From Lycocorax pyrrhopterus obiensis (lineage: Eukaryota > Chordata > Aves > Passeriformes > Paradisaeidae), in contig JACSVZ010000002.1 in the NCBI GenBank assembly GCA_014706295.1, positions 22,540,757 to 22,604,756 on the forward strand: a DNA stretch of 64,000 bases, written 5' to 3'. Below, piece after piece: positions 39,150-53,254 of the stretch. Positions within the stretch are counted from its first letter, which is position 1. Each line of letters opens with the position of its first letter. The notes below the pieces were generated by a model. That model worked only from the letters and a program-made list of their open reading frames with translations, was not told the origin of the DNA and did not search any database. Position numbers and translations under genes: made by a program.

Positions 39150-42100
39150 GTATGTGCACACAGAAGATAGATTTATACCCGTTTTGAACATTGACAACAT
39201 ATTTGTTCATCCCTAATTGTAGGTTCTCTTCTTAGGGACTAAACTGATTTAAATACAACTATTTCTATGTTTTAAAGTTTCACCTCAGGCCAAAAGCAAC
39301 ATTATTGTAAGAAAGTGATCCACTTTAAGAAGCATGTACAATTTAACATGATTGTATCGCTGGATATCACTACATAAACGGTCCTAAAGAGAACTTACTA
39401 ACAGGTGCCATAATGTTCAATGGCAACAAAATAAATACTTCATCAAAGCAGCCTTGGAAGGACAATTTATTCAGCCCACAGCAGTGCTGTAATATAATAG
39501 TAGCCAGAATGAAGAAGGAAAGGAAGCTCTGACAGAGATTTGAGAAAGAAAAAGTGAATTTTGGCTAAACAAGGATAGAGAGACAACATTTATATTCTTT
39601 AAAGAGCTAAAAGTTTCTAATACTGTAGAGCAATATGAAATTTTACAGTACCATCCATCTGTTGCAGGAGCCTGTGATACCATAACTATCAAGTTTCAGG
39701 ACTTACTTTCAATATACAGTTACTTTCTCTCAGAGTTATTATTGACGAGAGCAATCACCAAATCTGGGTGCAAAAAAATTAATTTGGTCTCTTGGTAGCA
39801 TTTTATCGGAGTGGGGACCTCTTTCATAGTTCTACCAAAAAGACAGAAAAATAAAGTTTTCTGGTACCAATCGCAGGCCATACTATCCCTTTCATACCAT
39901 TTTTGTGCAGTGGCTGGACTGTAATAGCTTTTGGGCCCCTGTACATTGTAGTGCAAGATGTAGTACATTATGGTTTGTGACACCTTCAAACACCAATTTA
40001 CTAGGCTACAGATTGCTCTGAGCCCAATAAATCTTCACAAACCCATCTAGAGGGGGTGAGGAACATTTTCCTCCCCCGTATTCCTCCCTTCCCTTTGGTA
40101 GAGCTGGTATTTTTTGTGCAACCTTCTCCCTCAGATTCTGTCAGCCTGGGGTATTGCATTTTTTCTGTTGTGTAATGATGGAGAAAGGTTTAGAAAGCTG
40201 TTTCAGTTTTGTAACACAATAATTCACATTGAGAAGAGTCAGTTATTTATGTAGTTAAAATTAAGAAGGAGAAAGTGGTTGTCTCATCAGCTAGGAATAT
40301 TATTACTATCGTATTTTAAATGTTGTGAAAGCTGTGAAATAAAGCCAGTTCCTAAGGAGAGTTCTCTTTTATTCGCACTTCCTCATTTTCTACATACAAA
40401 AGACTGTTGCAAGCAGCTGGATCTCTCTACTGTGTGTTATCTTCAAAGTCAGGTAAGATCAAGAGAGATGTTCTGGCTGTGTCTACACAGATACTCCCAT
40501 CAAACAGTTCTCCAGCTAAATTTCAATTTTCAGAAATCTTAAATTTGCATCTGTACTGCTGAGTTTATTGCACATTAAGCTCATCCGTGCAGCAGGCAAT
40601 TTTTTTGGACTAACAACAGTTTCTGCTGTGGATAGGCACATTGCTGTACTAACCAAAGCCATGAAGCCTGGGTTTACGGGGAAGGCAGGGAGCAGTGGGG
40701 AAGAGAGAGAAAGAAAAAAAAATCTCAATCGCTATGAGATTCTCTGCATTTCCTAATCACTTCAAGCAATTACTTTTGAGCATTTTTAACTCACAGGTGC
40801 AGATACTGTACCCTTCCTTCCTCTGCCTTGCTCTGTATGTTTGATTATTTTTATATTTTGCTTTCCCAGAAGTTACTGACAACATGCTGACAGTGGGGAA
40901 TGCACAACACCTCACTCAGACACTCTGGGAGCGCATGTACAAGAACACATTTTCCACGTCACTCTCAGTGAATTTACAGCCCAATGTACTGAGAACAAAC
41001 AGCAATCTGCTGCTCAGCGTCAGAGAGCTCAAGATCCATCCTAGAGAGAAATGTCTTCAAAGCAGTTTTAGGTTCTGCTTCAAGCAAGCAAATGATGAGA
41101 ACAAGCTGGCAAAAGGTGTGCAGAGAGAAAGAACCAGTTGAACTACAGAAACCCTCTAGAGGCAAAGTCGGTAGTCTGGCTCATTTACAAGGCTGTGGAA
41201 GAAGGCAAGAGTGATTTCTTTAGCTTGTTTGCCTTTTTTTCCTTTTAGTTTGTTTAGGTAAGTATGGTTTTCAGGACTGACTTGTACATCATCCTAATAA
41301 AAACAACACCCCAAAATAAAAACAAACAAACAAACAAAACCCCGCCGGAACAGAAGGCAGGTTCCGTTGTCCAGGAAGGCAAACTCTCTCTGTGAATGCT
41401 AGAAAGCTATTTCCTCACTGAACTTTGGACTGGTGGTACTAACCAAAGAATAGTTACTGTTCAAAGTCATGAATCCCATCTCCCAGAATCAACATATATC
41501 ACTGACTAAAATTAACCCCTCTCCTTTCCATGTGCACATTGGTTGTGTTCACACGAATCAGTCAGCTGTAATCAGCATGCAGTCACTTTTAGCCACATAC
41601 TGAGACTTGATTTCTCTTTAGATGACAGTAGAAAGCCAGATCCAAAAAGCTAAATTTTAAAGGTAACTTCAAGAGATGATCTCTGTTAAGATAGAAAGCA
41701 TTAAACTTCTTGTCAGTAATTGGTCAGGTTGCACACAAATGTGAACAGTCAGTTCCACGCACAACTATAGCTAATAGTTCCTCTTCAGGGAAACTTCCTT
41801 CCAAGTTCAGTGCTGAAGCACTGGTGGACACTAGTCCAAATCCTGTTTACAATGAGTAATTTTCCCACACCATACAAGGAAGGATAGATATACACTGAGA
41901 AGTAGAGAAATGTTTCTTGTTTCTGGATCCCAAAGAGGAGCAAAATGCTAAATGGCCTCCTCCTTGGCATTTGATTCTCTTCCTACCTTATGAGCAATGA
42001 GACAGCAAAATTAAAATTAAAAATTCAAAGGGTTAAGAGACCGGGCATGACCAAGAATATTTGTCTGAAGTGCAATGCAAGTCTTAAGGCTCCATAAATA

Positions 42101-45100
42101 TTTACAGAAAAGGTTACTTTGTATGCACAGGAGTCCTAAAATCACCCTAATTTGGGAGCTGACTGAAGTTCCAGCAGCATAAACCTGTCTTTAAGTCCTC
42201 TTTAAGATCAAGCATAAGACGTCAGTCTTTTGGTCAACACAGCTGAGGCATTTTGCAGCATGTAGAAAAAGATCAGTTGCAACATTGTCAAATAGCAGCT
42301 GTTGGGAGAGGGTGGTATCTCATCTGTCTTGTTTTACAAGCACAAAAGGAAATAGAGAAAGGAAAGTCAGTCATGAAATTAAAAAGAATTTAAAAAAAAA
42401 ATGAGCGATAAATCAATGTGTTTTTATTTTCTTTTTTTCTGCTCTGATTTTCCAACTCTCTCCCATTGCTGAACTCAGGTATCAATTTGTAACTCAAGCC
42501 CTGTGGGCTGAGTGATGGGTTCTCTGAACCCCTTTAGGCTGGGGCCAGCAGCAGATCTCTGTTCAGACTGTTCAAATTGATTTTTTGAACACAAAAGCAG
42601 ACTAGGGAAGGAAGGCACATGCTGTGCAGTGTAATCTAAGCAGAATGTACTAGGGGGAAAAAAAGAATTTCTATCATGTATAAAATTCTGACATTTCAGT
42701 ATTTGTTTTTGTCCCAGATCTGAATGCAAAAGTTTAAATTTAGATATTTGTGGGAGATGCAAATTTCTTCTGTCCCCTCAAAGAACCATTTCAAAAAAGA
42801 ATCATAGTGTTTTCTTTCAAAACTGTCAGAACATTCTAAAGTGATATATATGTATTCCTAGATTTATGGTTAAAGAGAGAAATATAAAAGGGATTTAAAG
42901 ATTATCCAAACAAAACACTTGAAGGCTTTTTCACTGAGAACTGTTAAAATGAAAAAATCTCCATATTTCAAAGAAACTGCTCTTTTGGATAAAAACTTTT
43001 TCCATTGAGAAGATTTTGTCTAGTTCTACCTAGATTAGCTTTCTACGTTAAACCAAATTGCAGTTAGGCAGACATGAATCAGCATTCTTTGGGCAGCCTT
43101 GGTTTTATAATACATTTCATGCATACATCACTGCTTGCCTGGGGCCCTCAAAACATGTCGCAGAGATGTCAGAGCCTCCGTTGGCACTCAGCTGCGTGGT
43201 GGACATGAAGGTTCATATCCAAGCTTCTCTCCAGACTTAGCTGAACAGTTCCCTCATGGGAAACCCAGCCTCATGCATGCTGTGGTTCTGCCCACACAGA
43301 GAGGATTGACACCATTTGGTGACCGGATCTGCAATTTGAGTCAATCTGAGTCTGAGGGGAGAAGCCCAGGTGGCAAAACTGGGTAGAGACAGTTTGCTGC
43401 CAACCTACTTCCCACGTACTTGTATCCTATCCCTTATTCACACAAGGCAATGCCAGAGCTACAGTTTTACACAACCTCTGTATTAATTTGAATGACAAAG
43501 AAAGTGAGAAACAGTGAAACATCATGTTTCAGAAATCTTGAGGGGTTAGGTAGGAAAGAATTACAACGTCTCCTGTCACCTTCAAGATTTTCCATGTCTG
43601 TCTTCCCAGGGGGTCAAGATTTATGAAAAAAATCTTCCCTCATTCTCCACTTTTCCATGGGACAGACTTAGAAAGAAAAGGAATCAAGGAGCTATTGCTC
43701 CCACCCTTTCCTCAGAGAAGGTTTTGCCCTGACTACCCTGTGGACTCTTTTTCCTCTCACAGTGTAAGCATTACTCTTTTATAAGCTTTTGACATTAAAA
43801 TAACTTACAGGATCATTACTCTTTCTTGCTCCCATCTAGAGCTGAAAGCACTCATCACAAGGGCACACTCATTGTGGTGACAACTGGAAGTCATTCTCAT
43901 CCCAGTGTGGGATGAGATTTTACGAATTCCATAAAAGATGTTAACTATAGTTTAATATCTGTCCCAATAAACATGATGCTGATTCTGCTCATAATCTGTT
44001 GGCCAAAAATTTCCGTCTTTGCCCTCTGAGATCTATAGCATAAGATCTTGTGCATTATCCACTTAAAAGGTCATTTGATTTCATTCAGATCTACCAAATC
44101 CTAATCTACCAAACTGGTATCAAATCAGATCACTCTTGATTTCATGGTAGGCATATATTAAAGCAATATACAATAATGGGATGATGTTGGGGAGGTAGAG
44201 AAGAGAATTTCCCTGTTGGAAATTGGTATTCCCTCTTTAGGTAGAGCAGAGCAGCCATAGGAAAAATGCAGATTGCTTTTTCACTAGAAATGTTCATCAA
44301 GACTAGTCAAAACTTAACCATGAACACAAACCCATCACTTTCGTCTTTTCTAATCCTCTTCCATTGAGACATTCATGTGATATTCCAAAATGACAAGTTT
44401 GAAACGGCTGATAGAAAATTCATTGCAGTTGAAGGTGCTTGGGCCTGCTGCAGTTGAGGCTGTTTATCTAGCAAAAAATCCTTGCCAGTCCCAACTGCCA
44501 AGCTTTTGTCAAGTCTTCTGTACACATGGTGGTTTCTCCACTCTATAGCCATAATTAAGAGTGTGCTACTTCCACACAGTCAGGTGGATATTTGTGTGGG
44601 CAGAAATCGTGGCCCTGCTAAAGCTAATGGCACTGACTTTGAGGATTTCTGTCCAGTGAGTGTTTCACCCCAGATTTCTGTCACTCCCGTTACAGCCTGC
44701 CACCTTCTTGTCACAGCTACTGCAAGCAAACGCTGTGTGCTTACCTAGCCAGGTTTTATATTGTCATTCACCAAGAAGCTATAGTCAATGTTCATTGTTA
44801 GTTTTTGATGTCTTCTTCCAAAAAATAAAAGTAGTTTCTGTACGGAATAATTGGTGATAAAAAATCTTCAGTCGGAGTATTTAATTGCCTGGAGGCTGCA
44901 AACCAATCTCTCTCACAAAAAGCTGCTTGAAACCAAATCAGCCTGAAAAGATCTTTTCCTTTAAATTACAGTGGTGCTCAGTCTTTCTCAGATATTGTAG
45001 CTCAAGTGAATTACTGGAAAGAATGGATACTGAGAACAAAAGAAAAATGATTGGCGAGAATAGAGGCTGATAGGATTGAAATAAAAACCTTCCAGTGCAA

Positions 45101-47776
45101 GGGCCTGAGCGTAACTGCATGTCTTTGCATATTTCCCCAAGGAAGAAGGTAACAAATAGTTTTGGCAGGAGGGAGACATTTTAAGGCAGCAAAATAAAAG
45201 GGTCATGTATCAAACCAAATTGTGTTAGCTTTGAGATGTATTAAATCTTTACATGATCTTGTTTTTCTTTGCAAACCTTTTTTTCTCTTTAAAGAACCTG
45301 AAGATTTGACGCTTGAGTTTCTTTGCTGATAATTACACACTGCATATTTTCTGCCTATATGCATTGTATGTAAGATTATAACATACTCACAAAAAACAAA
45401 CTTCAATTTAAGGAAACATTAAGGTTGCAAAGACTGTAAAATAAAGAAAAGTTATGAGATTTCAAAATTCTGATTGTTTGTGCTTCCTTAATTGAACCTT
45501 CCCAAATAAAGCATAGGAAACAGCTTTAAATTACGTTCTCACACATACCCAAAACCCTATAGTTTCTTTGTCTCTTACAGTGAACAAAATGTTTTCCACC
45601 AATGTGGAGCTTTAGCATCTTGCTAAAATAACACAGAACAGGAATTACTTTGAAGAGGCATCTAGTGTCTGGCCCACTGTGGGAATCAAACCAACTGATT
45701 TAAAAAACAAACTTCATGCAAAGAGGCAAAACGACAACCACACTTAGAATGCAGCAAAGAAGTGAAGTGAAGACATGAAAAAATAGAGACAAAGCACAGA
45801 AAGAAGAAGAAACAAAGCCTGTGGTAGGATGTGATACAGAGAAAACAATTTATTGACTCATGGGAATTGAGTGGGATTCAGAAGGCTCAAAAAACAGTCA
45901 ACTGTTTAAGGACTGAAAAGAAATCCGGACTTGGCAAAAAAGAAATAGAGTCTCAAAAAGTTGTGTTTTCACAACTGCAATTTTCATTTGCCATTTTTTG
46001 TTGAAGCAGCATCAGTTGCCTACCCAGTATAAAATCCTAAACCATTTCCCTCATGCTGGATGTCTCCAGTTTACACAAACAACCCAGTGATCACACAGCT
46101 CCCTATCTTTCTCCTTTTAAAATCTGCTGACAGGCTATATTAAGACAGCAACACTTCACTGCCCTTAAATAAATCTGTGACAATTTTTCATTCGTTGTTT
46201 AAACTCCAGTATCCTACAGTCATGCAGAGAAATGTAAATCTCTTGCCAGTTCATTTAAGACAAGCTCTGGAAGGAAAAAAAAAGTAATCCTTCACAAAAA
46301 TTTCCATAAGGATTCCAAACAGAAGGAAAAACAAAAAAAACATGGCAAAAATGATCTCCAAAAAATTTTGTATCCTGAGGCCCAGTCTTTCTAGAACATA
46401 TATGAAGACATTTTTGCATCTCATGACTGGTCATTCAGGGCCCCAATATTCCAGTCTTATTTAAATAAAGGAACAATATACCAAGCAAGGGTCTGAAATG
46501 TCATCCAGACCTTGATGCGTGTGAGCAGTGTACAACCTGCTTTATGTATTTAAAGCATTTTCTTCTACCAGAGTTCATTATTCTCAATGAATATAACACT
46601 CCAACAGTCAGTGATAGGAAACCACAGGGAATGAAATACTTTTAGGCATGTATAGAGCAACTGTGTCTAATGTCCTCATCAGACTTTCACACTGGAAGAG
46701 AACAACAGCTACCATATGGACAAATAAGGACCAATCTTCCAGCCACCCTCTGTTCAATGGAAAATAATTTCCAGTAGGAAAGGCCCCCTCAGGATATCAG
46801 AAGACTAAGCTAGTACTGTGTACATATGTCCAATTCAGCCATGCACAAAGAAATTATTCTGACAACTGGCATGACAAACCCAGGAAAACAAAACAATTAA
46901 GCTCTGCAGTTGGGATCTCTCTCCACGATGAGCAGAGCTGCAGTGGTGTTGCCAGCTCAGCTGCAGGATTTTGGCCCCTCCAGCCCACTGCCTCCTGCTT
47001 CCCCTTTTTACATGCTTCCAGAAAGTGTTCCTGTCCTCTCTGTCTCCTCTGGGGCACAGCAGTTTCTTCATGGGAAGCTCGTGTCAGGACTTGCCAGAAG
47101 ATTGGAATGGTTTACATTTCTGTGCAAGATGTCCTGGGGAAAGCAGATTAGTACTGGAATGATATGCAAGTAAAGGCACATAAGAAAAAACTGCGATACT
47201 GCTAAAGAGAAGGATGAATTGAATTAATCTCCTGATATTCTTTTCTGTCTTCTCTCATACTTGGAAAAAAAATAAAAAGAGAACATTAAGCAATTTTTTT
47301 TTTATTTTAAACAAAGATTGATTTGAATCTGCTGTTCCTGAGCAAGGTATTTTATTACTGGTTATTTCCCTAACTGGTGGTGATCTGGGTTCAAATCTCT
47401 CCTTTAGCCAAGGGAAAAAAATCCCTTATCACCCAGATGTGTGTTTTCATTCTGTAGTGAGGCGCTCACACTCCTTCCTCTGGAGCTTGCTTCATCTGAC
47501 ACAGAATAATTACCATGTGTTCATAAGCAACAGAGAGAGTCCTAGTTGTTAGTCCACTCATCCAGGAAGGAGAAGACAGGTTGTACTTAATATTCTCAAA
47601 ACATAGAGTACTTAATTTTTTTTTTTTTAATGGAGAGCAAATCATTGCTCGGTCTGCCATTTCCATTTATCTAAATACAGGATTATCCATGATATTCAAC
47701 CACCAAGTGATGAAGAAAGAACACTTTTCAAGGGGATCTCCTAAAGATATTTCTCAGCCCTTTTTTATTTAGCTAT
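39150..47776. other. AT-rich non-coding DNA, no gene recognised
   Basis: Low-complexity points include a (CAAA)n tract at about 41318-41340 and T-runs near 47296 and 47615. Short frames at 44482-44748, 46835-47071 and 46910-47173 overlap on opposite strands and show no domain. A B-box-like GGTTCAAATCT at 47388-47398 lacks a matching A box and cloverleaf. Confidence 0.6.
41307..41342. repeat. (CAAA)n low-complexity tract
   Basis: CCCCAAAATAAAAAC followed by about four CAAA units and AACCCC. Confidence 0.85.
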
Positions 47777-47838
47777 ACCTTAATTTTACAGTACAGCATA
47801 ATTCATGACCTTAATTTCACAGTACAGCATAATTCATG
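47777..47838 (+). repeat. 31-bp tandem duplication, two copies
   Basis: The unit begins ACCTTAATTTTACAG and ends ATAATTCATG. It occupies 47777-47807 and is repeated at 47808-47838 with a single T-to-C difference, so the duplication is recent. Confidence 0.95.
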
Positions 47839-50800
47839 CCACATACTCATTTAACTTTTATTTTATTCAGGGAGCAACATACTACAATTTTTGAAACATT
47901 TTTGTACAGCTTGGATGAATGTATTCAATAAATACCATTCAACCTGTAAATAGATACACAACATCATTCTGCTATGTTCTGCAAAATAAACCAGAATACA
48001 TTTATCTGGATATAGTCTATTCATTATCCACAGGTAACAGCCTTACCCCTCCCACCTTCCCACTTCAAAGGGTGGATTCAATGATCCTGTTTCTCTACAC
48101 ATCTTAATTTCCACCCATCCAAGATCTCTCTCTACACTAAAAACTGTTGTGCCAATTCCTACATGTAGAGATGATGACAGAAACACGCAGGCTTTTCAAA
48201 ACATATCAGCCCCTACCCTTCAGTCCTTTAGACATGAAGTCATTGAGCAGTCTCCAAACTCCTAAATAGATCTCTTTCTCTCCAAAAATCCAAGAGCAAT
48301 CCTCAGAAGCCAGGGAAACAGAATTAACCTCCCAAAATAGCAAATGAAATCAGCTCAATTAACATTGCTAACAGACAAACATTAGTGATGATAACAGCAG
48401 AAGTGGAAAGTAACTACAGCACAAAATCAAACTGGTGTTGCTATCCATAGTACATTATTGGTAGTACCTGTAATGAATGGCTCTGGAGAAAAGGCATTAG
48501 AGGCTTCAGTATTTGGGCAGGAGTAAAACAGTGTCCAGCAGTACACAAACCTGCTGTACAGTGATGATCTGGGATTGATCATGCTGTTTGGGCTTGATAG
48601 AAGCAAACTGTTCAGAGACAGGAAACAACAGGTCACAGTGACACCAGCTATTCTGTTAATAAGAAATGGTACTTCAGAATTCTACCAATAGAATACAGCC
48701 CAAATATAGTGTGAGAGCATATATATTTATATGCATGTATGTGTGTTGAGACATATATATGGAGAGAGAGATAGGGATAGGTATATATAGTGCATATATG
48801 GTATTTATAGTATTTTTTTTCAGTTTAGGGAATTAAGCTAGAAATATTAACAAAGATTAAGTAGGATTAAGCAGTCTGAGTCCATGTCAGCCTGGTCTGA
48901 CAGGGAGCAGTATGCTCACAAGTCACATGGAGAGCCCGTTCCAGAGCCCAATTGGGGTGGCTGTAGCACTGTGTTGCATTTGGTTCTGTGTGCTGACTAC
49001 ACAGCCACTGCCAGACAACCCTATGGCACAGCTCTCCCAAGATTGAACCCATGCTCTAGGGAAACATCCCCTCCACTGAGAAGCTTTACAAAATGTGGAA
49101 ATCCTAAAGCATCTCTGGCTCCTGTGTATTTCCTTGTCACGTGGCACAACAGCAGCCTTCTCACAGCACTGCAGCAACACAAGTGTGACAGCCTCATAGG
49201 ATGTACCAGCAGCCTCATGCTGACATAGGCACGGAAGCAGCAAGATAAAGACATCCTTTTGATGGTGATAGCAGCACTGTGCTGGTACTGTTTTCGAGGG
49301 TACTCATACCACGGGCTTAGCTGGAACTACACAGATTTCCTTGAAAATAGGCTGAAATTACACAGCTATTTTTCCCCTTCTGACAATCAGTTCATTTTTT
49401 TCACCACAAACCGGGTAGGTGTCATGCCAGGATGTGGCCTAGAAAATGAAATCTGGGCTAAGAATGCATAGGAAAATGTGAAACGACATGCTCATATTCA
49501 AAACCTTGCTCAAGATCATTTCAGAAGCCAGGGCTGAGCTCTGACTTGGCCATGGTGCTGGGACTGAATATACTCTGATCACCCTCTTCATGTCATATGA
49601 AAGATTAGCACCATTTAGTTCTTGCATGCTTCCTGAGATTAAAAACAAGAGTGACAAATTGAGCCCTAATGCCAGCAGATGTAACTCCATTTGTGCCAGC
49701 GAACTTTTAGTCATTTCCCCTACAGCTACGCTTGCCACAATGAAGCTGTGGGAGCTGTGGGAGCTGACAGCAAAACATTGTTTTACTCAAATAATACTTT
49801 TTGTGGAAGTCTGAGACTAACTCTTGTCACGCTAGCGGACGCATTAAAGAGGTTTCAGGGTTTGGGTTATTTACATAACTTTAGAACATTGGATTTGGCT
49901 AGAATCACAAGACGTTTTATGATCCATATCAGTTTATGTTGAAAAAGCCCTTTAAATACTGCAGTTGGGAATATTCCTATGACCTTACCCCATCATGTAG
50001 TTCTTAGTTGTGTGCTTGTGCTGGACTCCATTCAATCCTACTAAACAGGTCTTATTGCAACAACATCTTGTTTAACAACTACAATTAATGTGATGAAGAA
50101 GCTGATTTTTCACTGTATTCCTTATCTTTGTACCAGTCAAGGAATGTGCTTAAGGGGGAAAAAAACCTAAAACAAAAGCCTACCACTTACACTGAAGGGT
50201 TTATCTGAAAGAGAAGGAAGCCCTAGGGAACCAATTTAATACTTTTACTTTATCTTCTCATCCTGATATGTTCTGGAAAGCCTTATACTGTCACTGCACT
50301 TTGACTAAGCGCAGTGCACAAGAGCATACACTGGCCAGGGGAATAATCCTCTTGCACAGATATGGTTGACTTGTAAGCTAATCACAGTCAGCAGCCTTGT
50401 TAAAATACCGTTGTGCTATTGCCATTTGGTTTGAAAGCCCGCTTCTGACTGAAAGCAGACAAAACATCAGCAAAGCTATAGAATAACATTTTCCCCTATT
50501 ACCCAGGCACTTAGATTGCAATTTTCATTTGATACCTGACCAAAATATACGTTGCTACACCTGGACTAGCAAATGCTTTTACCAACACACAAACCAAAGA
50601 GGCTATTAACAATTGTTCAGCAGTAAGAGGATGCTTCCAAACTTCCAATGCAGTTATTCTTTCACTCACAGGCACTCAATGTATTTTACACAGACCTAAG
50701 AAACATCTCTTCTGTCATTAATTAAGAAATTGTCCTCTTGCTACTCAAGTGCTTAATTCGTATTTTTTCTGCAATATAGTTCTTGTTTCACTTTTTGTGA

Positions 50801-53147
50801 TCATCTGGGCAAAAAAAATCTACTTAATTTCTTACCATTGCAGGGATACACCATAAAAGTGACACATTTTTTTTCATCTGTTTTCTTCCAGGAGCTTGTT
50901 ATGATTTTAGCTTTTGGTCTTCTACTATCATATGAAAAAGTTACTGAGTATATGTGGTTATATGAATGGTGGAGGTTGGAGTGGATGATCCGCATACCTT
51001 CAATGCAGTTTCTACTATATATTGCCTGTAGTAACAGGGAAATTGACTTAATAACTCATGAGGCCAGCTGATCTTTCCCAGTACTCTGCACCTATAATGT
51101 AAAAAGCAACAGTTTAGTATATAAGTTATGAGTATACAATCTAACACATCTAACAAATATTTGTAATTTTTTAAAAAAAAGCAACCTCAGAGAAGAAATC
51201 TCCGGAAAAATCTAAAAGAAAACCTGCTTGAGAGAAAATGTTGCAGAACTTAGCAGTTTGAACACAGTATTGCTATAAAGTGTTTATATGATTCCCAGTT
51301 CAGAGCTGGCTTATGCCAGCCAGCTGACAGCATATTTTACAGCATGAAAGAGACCAAGAAGATCAAATATGCCCACTAAAACAAAATATTTGTCTTCTTT
51401 AGCTGGGTGAAAACATAATCATGCCCTTTAAATGTAATTGTTGAGATAATACGAGAAGAGCATGAGACATAATCTAAAAGAAAAAGGACAAGGATAGAAC
51501 AAGAAAAAATGACAAGTAAAGAGGTGTTTTTTGACCATTAGGACGGTCATATTTTGAAGCAATAACTATAAAGTGCAGACAAATACCTAAACTAATTTTA
51601 AGATACAGATAATCAGTTTATGAAAGATATTATATGAACTACTTGTCTCTAATAGCAAGAAACAGGACTTGATGAATGCTGCAGTTCCCTTCCTATCCCG
51701 GGTCCTCTTCACTTTATCAAGCCTTCATATTTTGGTTGGGTGTTATTTTCACAACAGTTCTGAGTCAGCCTTCCTGAAAATTTTGATTTATCCAGTCATC
51801 AGGAGGAAAAGACTGGAAATCACTGCTGACCTGCAATTTATCCCTAGAATGAAAGAACTTCAGTTCCTGCTGGGAAACTCCTTGATCTCAAGATTCTCTC
51901 TTTGAATGTATCACTTTCTTTTCATCCCCTTTCATCTTTCCATCTTAAACAACTACATTTTATTCACCCATATTTCAAACCTATCATCACTCATTCTCTC
52001 TGCAACGCTAACAAGATAATAAGTCCTAATTTTTAAGTTGCCAACATAGCATATGCAGTACTTGCCTTTCAAAAAAAAAATTACAAATTAGAGTGTAGGG
52101 ATAATTAAAACATGAATGAAATGCAGTGCATCTGTCAGAGCGTCCTCTCTTACAGGTAACAACCTGTCTAACATCTCTTTAAGGAATGTAACTAGTTTCC
52201 AGAGGTCTAAAGTCAAATACATTGACTTAAAAAGTCGCTTTAGAGCAAACCGCAGAGCTCTCTACTTGGCAATTTAAATGACTGACCATTCAATTTATGA
52301 GCATTCTCAGCAATAAAATTCAGCCTGAACTTAATAATAGCACATTTTATGTGACAACGATGACAATTATAATCTATAGTTACTGCAGTCATCCTTTGGT
52401 CCAGGGGAAGATGACACTATTAATTACACACACTTGCCATTTGTCAGACTTAACTTGGCAGGCGATTGAGCTCTGAACCATCTTCAGCTTGACTTCTACA
52501 TTTTCTATTTTCTAATCCACTGGAACGAAGATAATTAGAACAGAGAAAAATGAGAGGCTTTCTTTTTCCTGACTTGTTTAAAGATGTACCAAACCTCTAC
52601 CACTTTAGTGGCATATTCAGAAACACCACAGTCACCTTAAGGCTGTGCCACTTCAGTTAAGAAGCTGTTGGCATTTATTTTGCAAAAACTATGCTCCAGA
52701 GGTACTGCATTTATTATTCATTTTAATTTGCATTGGATGAAATGCAACATGGAAAGGCTCTCAGCCCATATGTAACTTTCACATAATTCTAGCATTTCTT
52801 ACTATTTTTGTCTGGAATTTTATTTTCCATGATTGTTGACATTTCTAGCCTTCTCAGGGAATTAAAATATATTGACTATCTTTAAAATATTGTAAAAAGC
52901 ATCTCTCTAAATTGTTTGTCAACTAAAAAGTAAATCATTCATTCCAAATTAGGAAATAAATCTCTATTTAGGACAATATCTAAGTACTTGCTTGTTCTGT
53001 ACCTAAGGATAGAATTTCATATAAGGGTTCAGGGTCAAATTCTACAATAGAGACAAATTAAAGTATATGCATTAAGATTTTCTTGACCTGCTAGATTCAT
53101 CTAAATAATCCTCCCAGTCAGTTTCCCCAATACATACTTGCCTGTGG
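47839..53147. other. AT-rich non-coding DNA, no gene recognised
   Basis: A TA/GA-rich tract lies at 48720-48800. A GC-richer patch at 48880-49250 is open on both strands (114 codons on +, 106 on -) with no recognised domain. GGAGGTTGGAGTGGATGATC at 50971-50990 resembles a CR1-type 3' UTR motif but lacks the octamer tail. Confidence 0.55.
48718..48802. repeat. TA/GA-rich low-complexity tract
   Basis: ATATATTTATATGCATGTATGTGTG, then ATATATATGGAGAGAGAGATAGGGATAGG, then TATATATAG-like sequence. It appears to be a decayed compound microsatellite. Confidence 0.75.
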
Positions 53148-53252
53148 AAAAGAAGAAAAAAACCAAAAACACCCCAAAACCTCTTCTCCCCCCCCCCCAC
53201 AAAAAATGACAAACAAACAAAAACAACAAACCAACCAACCAACCGAAAAACA
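53148..53252. repeat. A/C-rich low-complexity tract with C11 and (CCAA)n
   Basis: An A/C-rich stretch contains ACACCCCAAAACC, an uninterrupted C11 run at 53188-53198, CAAA units, and (CCAA)3 at 53231-53242. It is similar in kind to the tract at 23762-23890. Confidence 0.9.
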
Positions 53253-53254
53253 CC

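Noticed and set aside
47388..47398. B-box-like GGTTCAAATCT suggesting a tRNA or tRNA-derived SINE
   Set aside because: No A box at the right distance, no cloverleaf pairing and no SINE body were recognised.
48884..49243. 114-codon + frame and 106-codon - frame
   Set aside because: They overlap on opposite strands in a GC-richer patch, with no domain, splice or promoter support.
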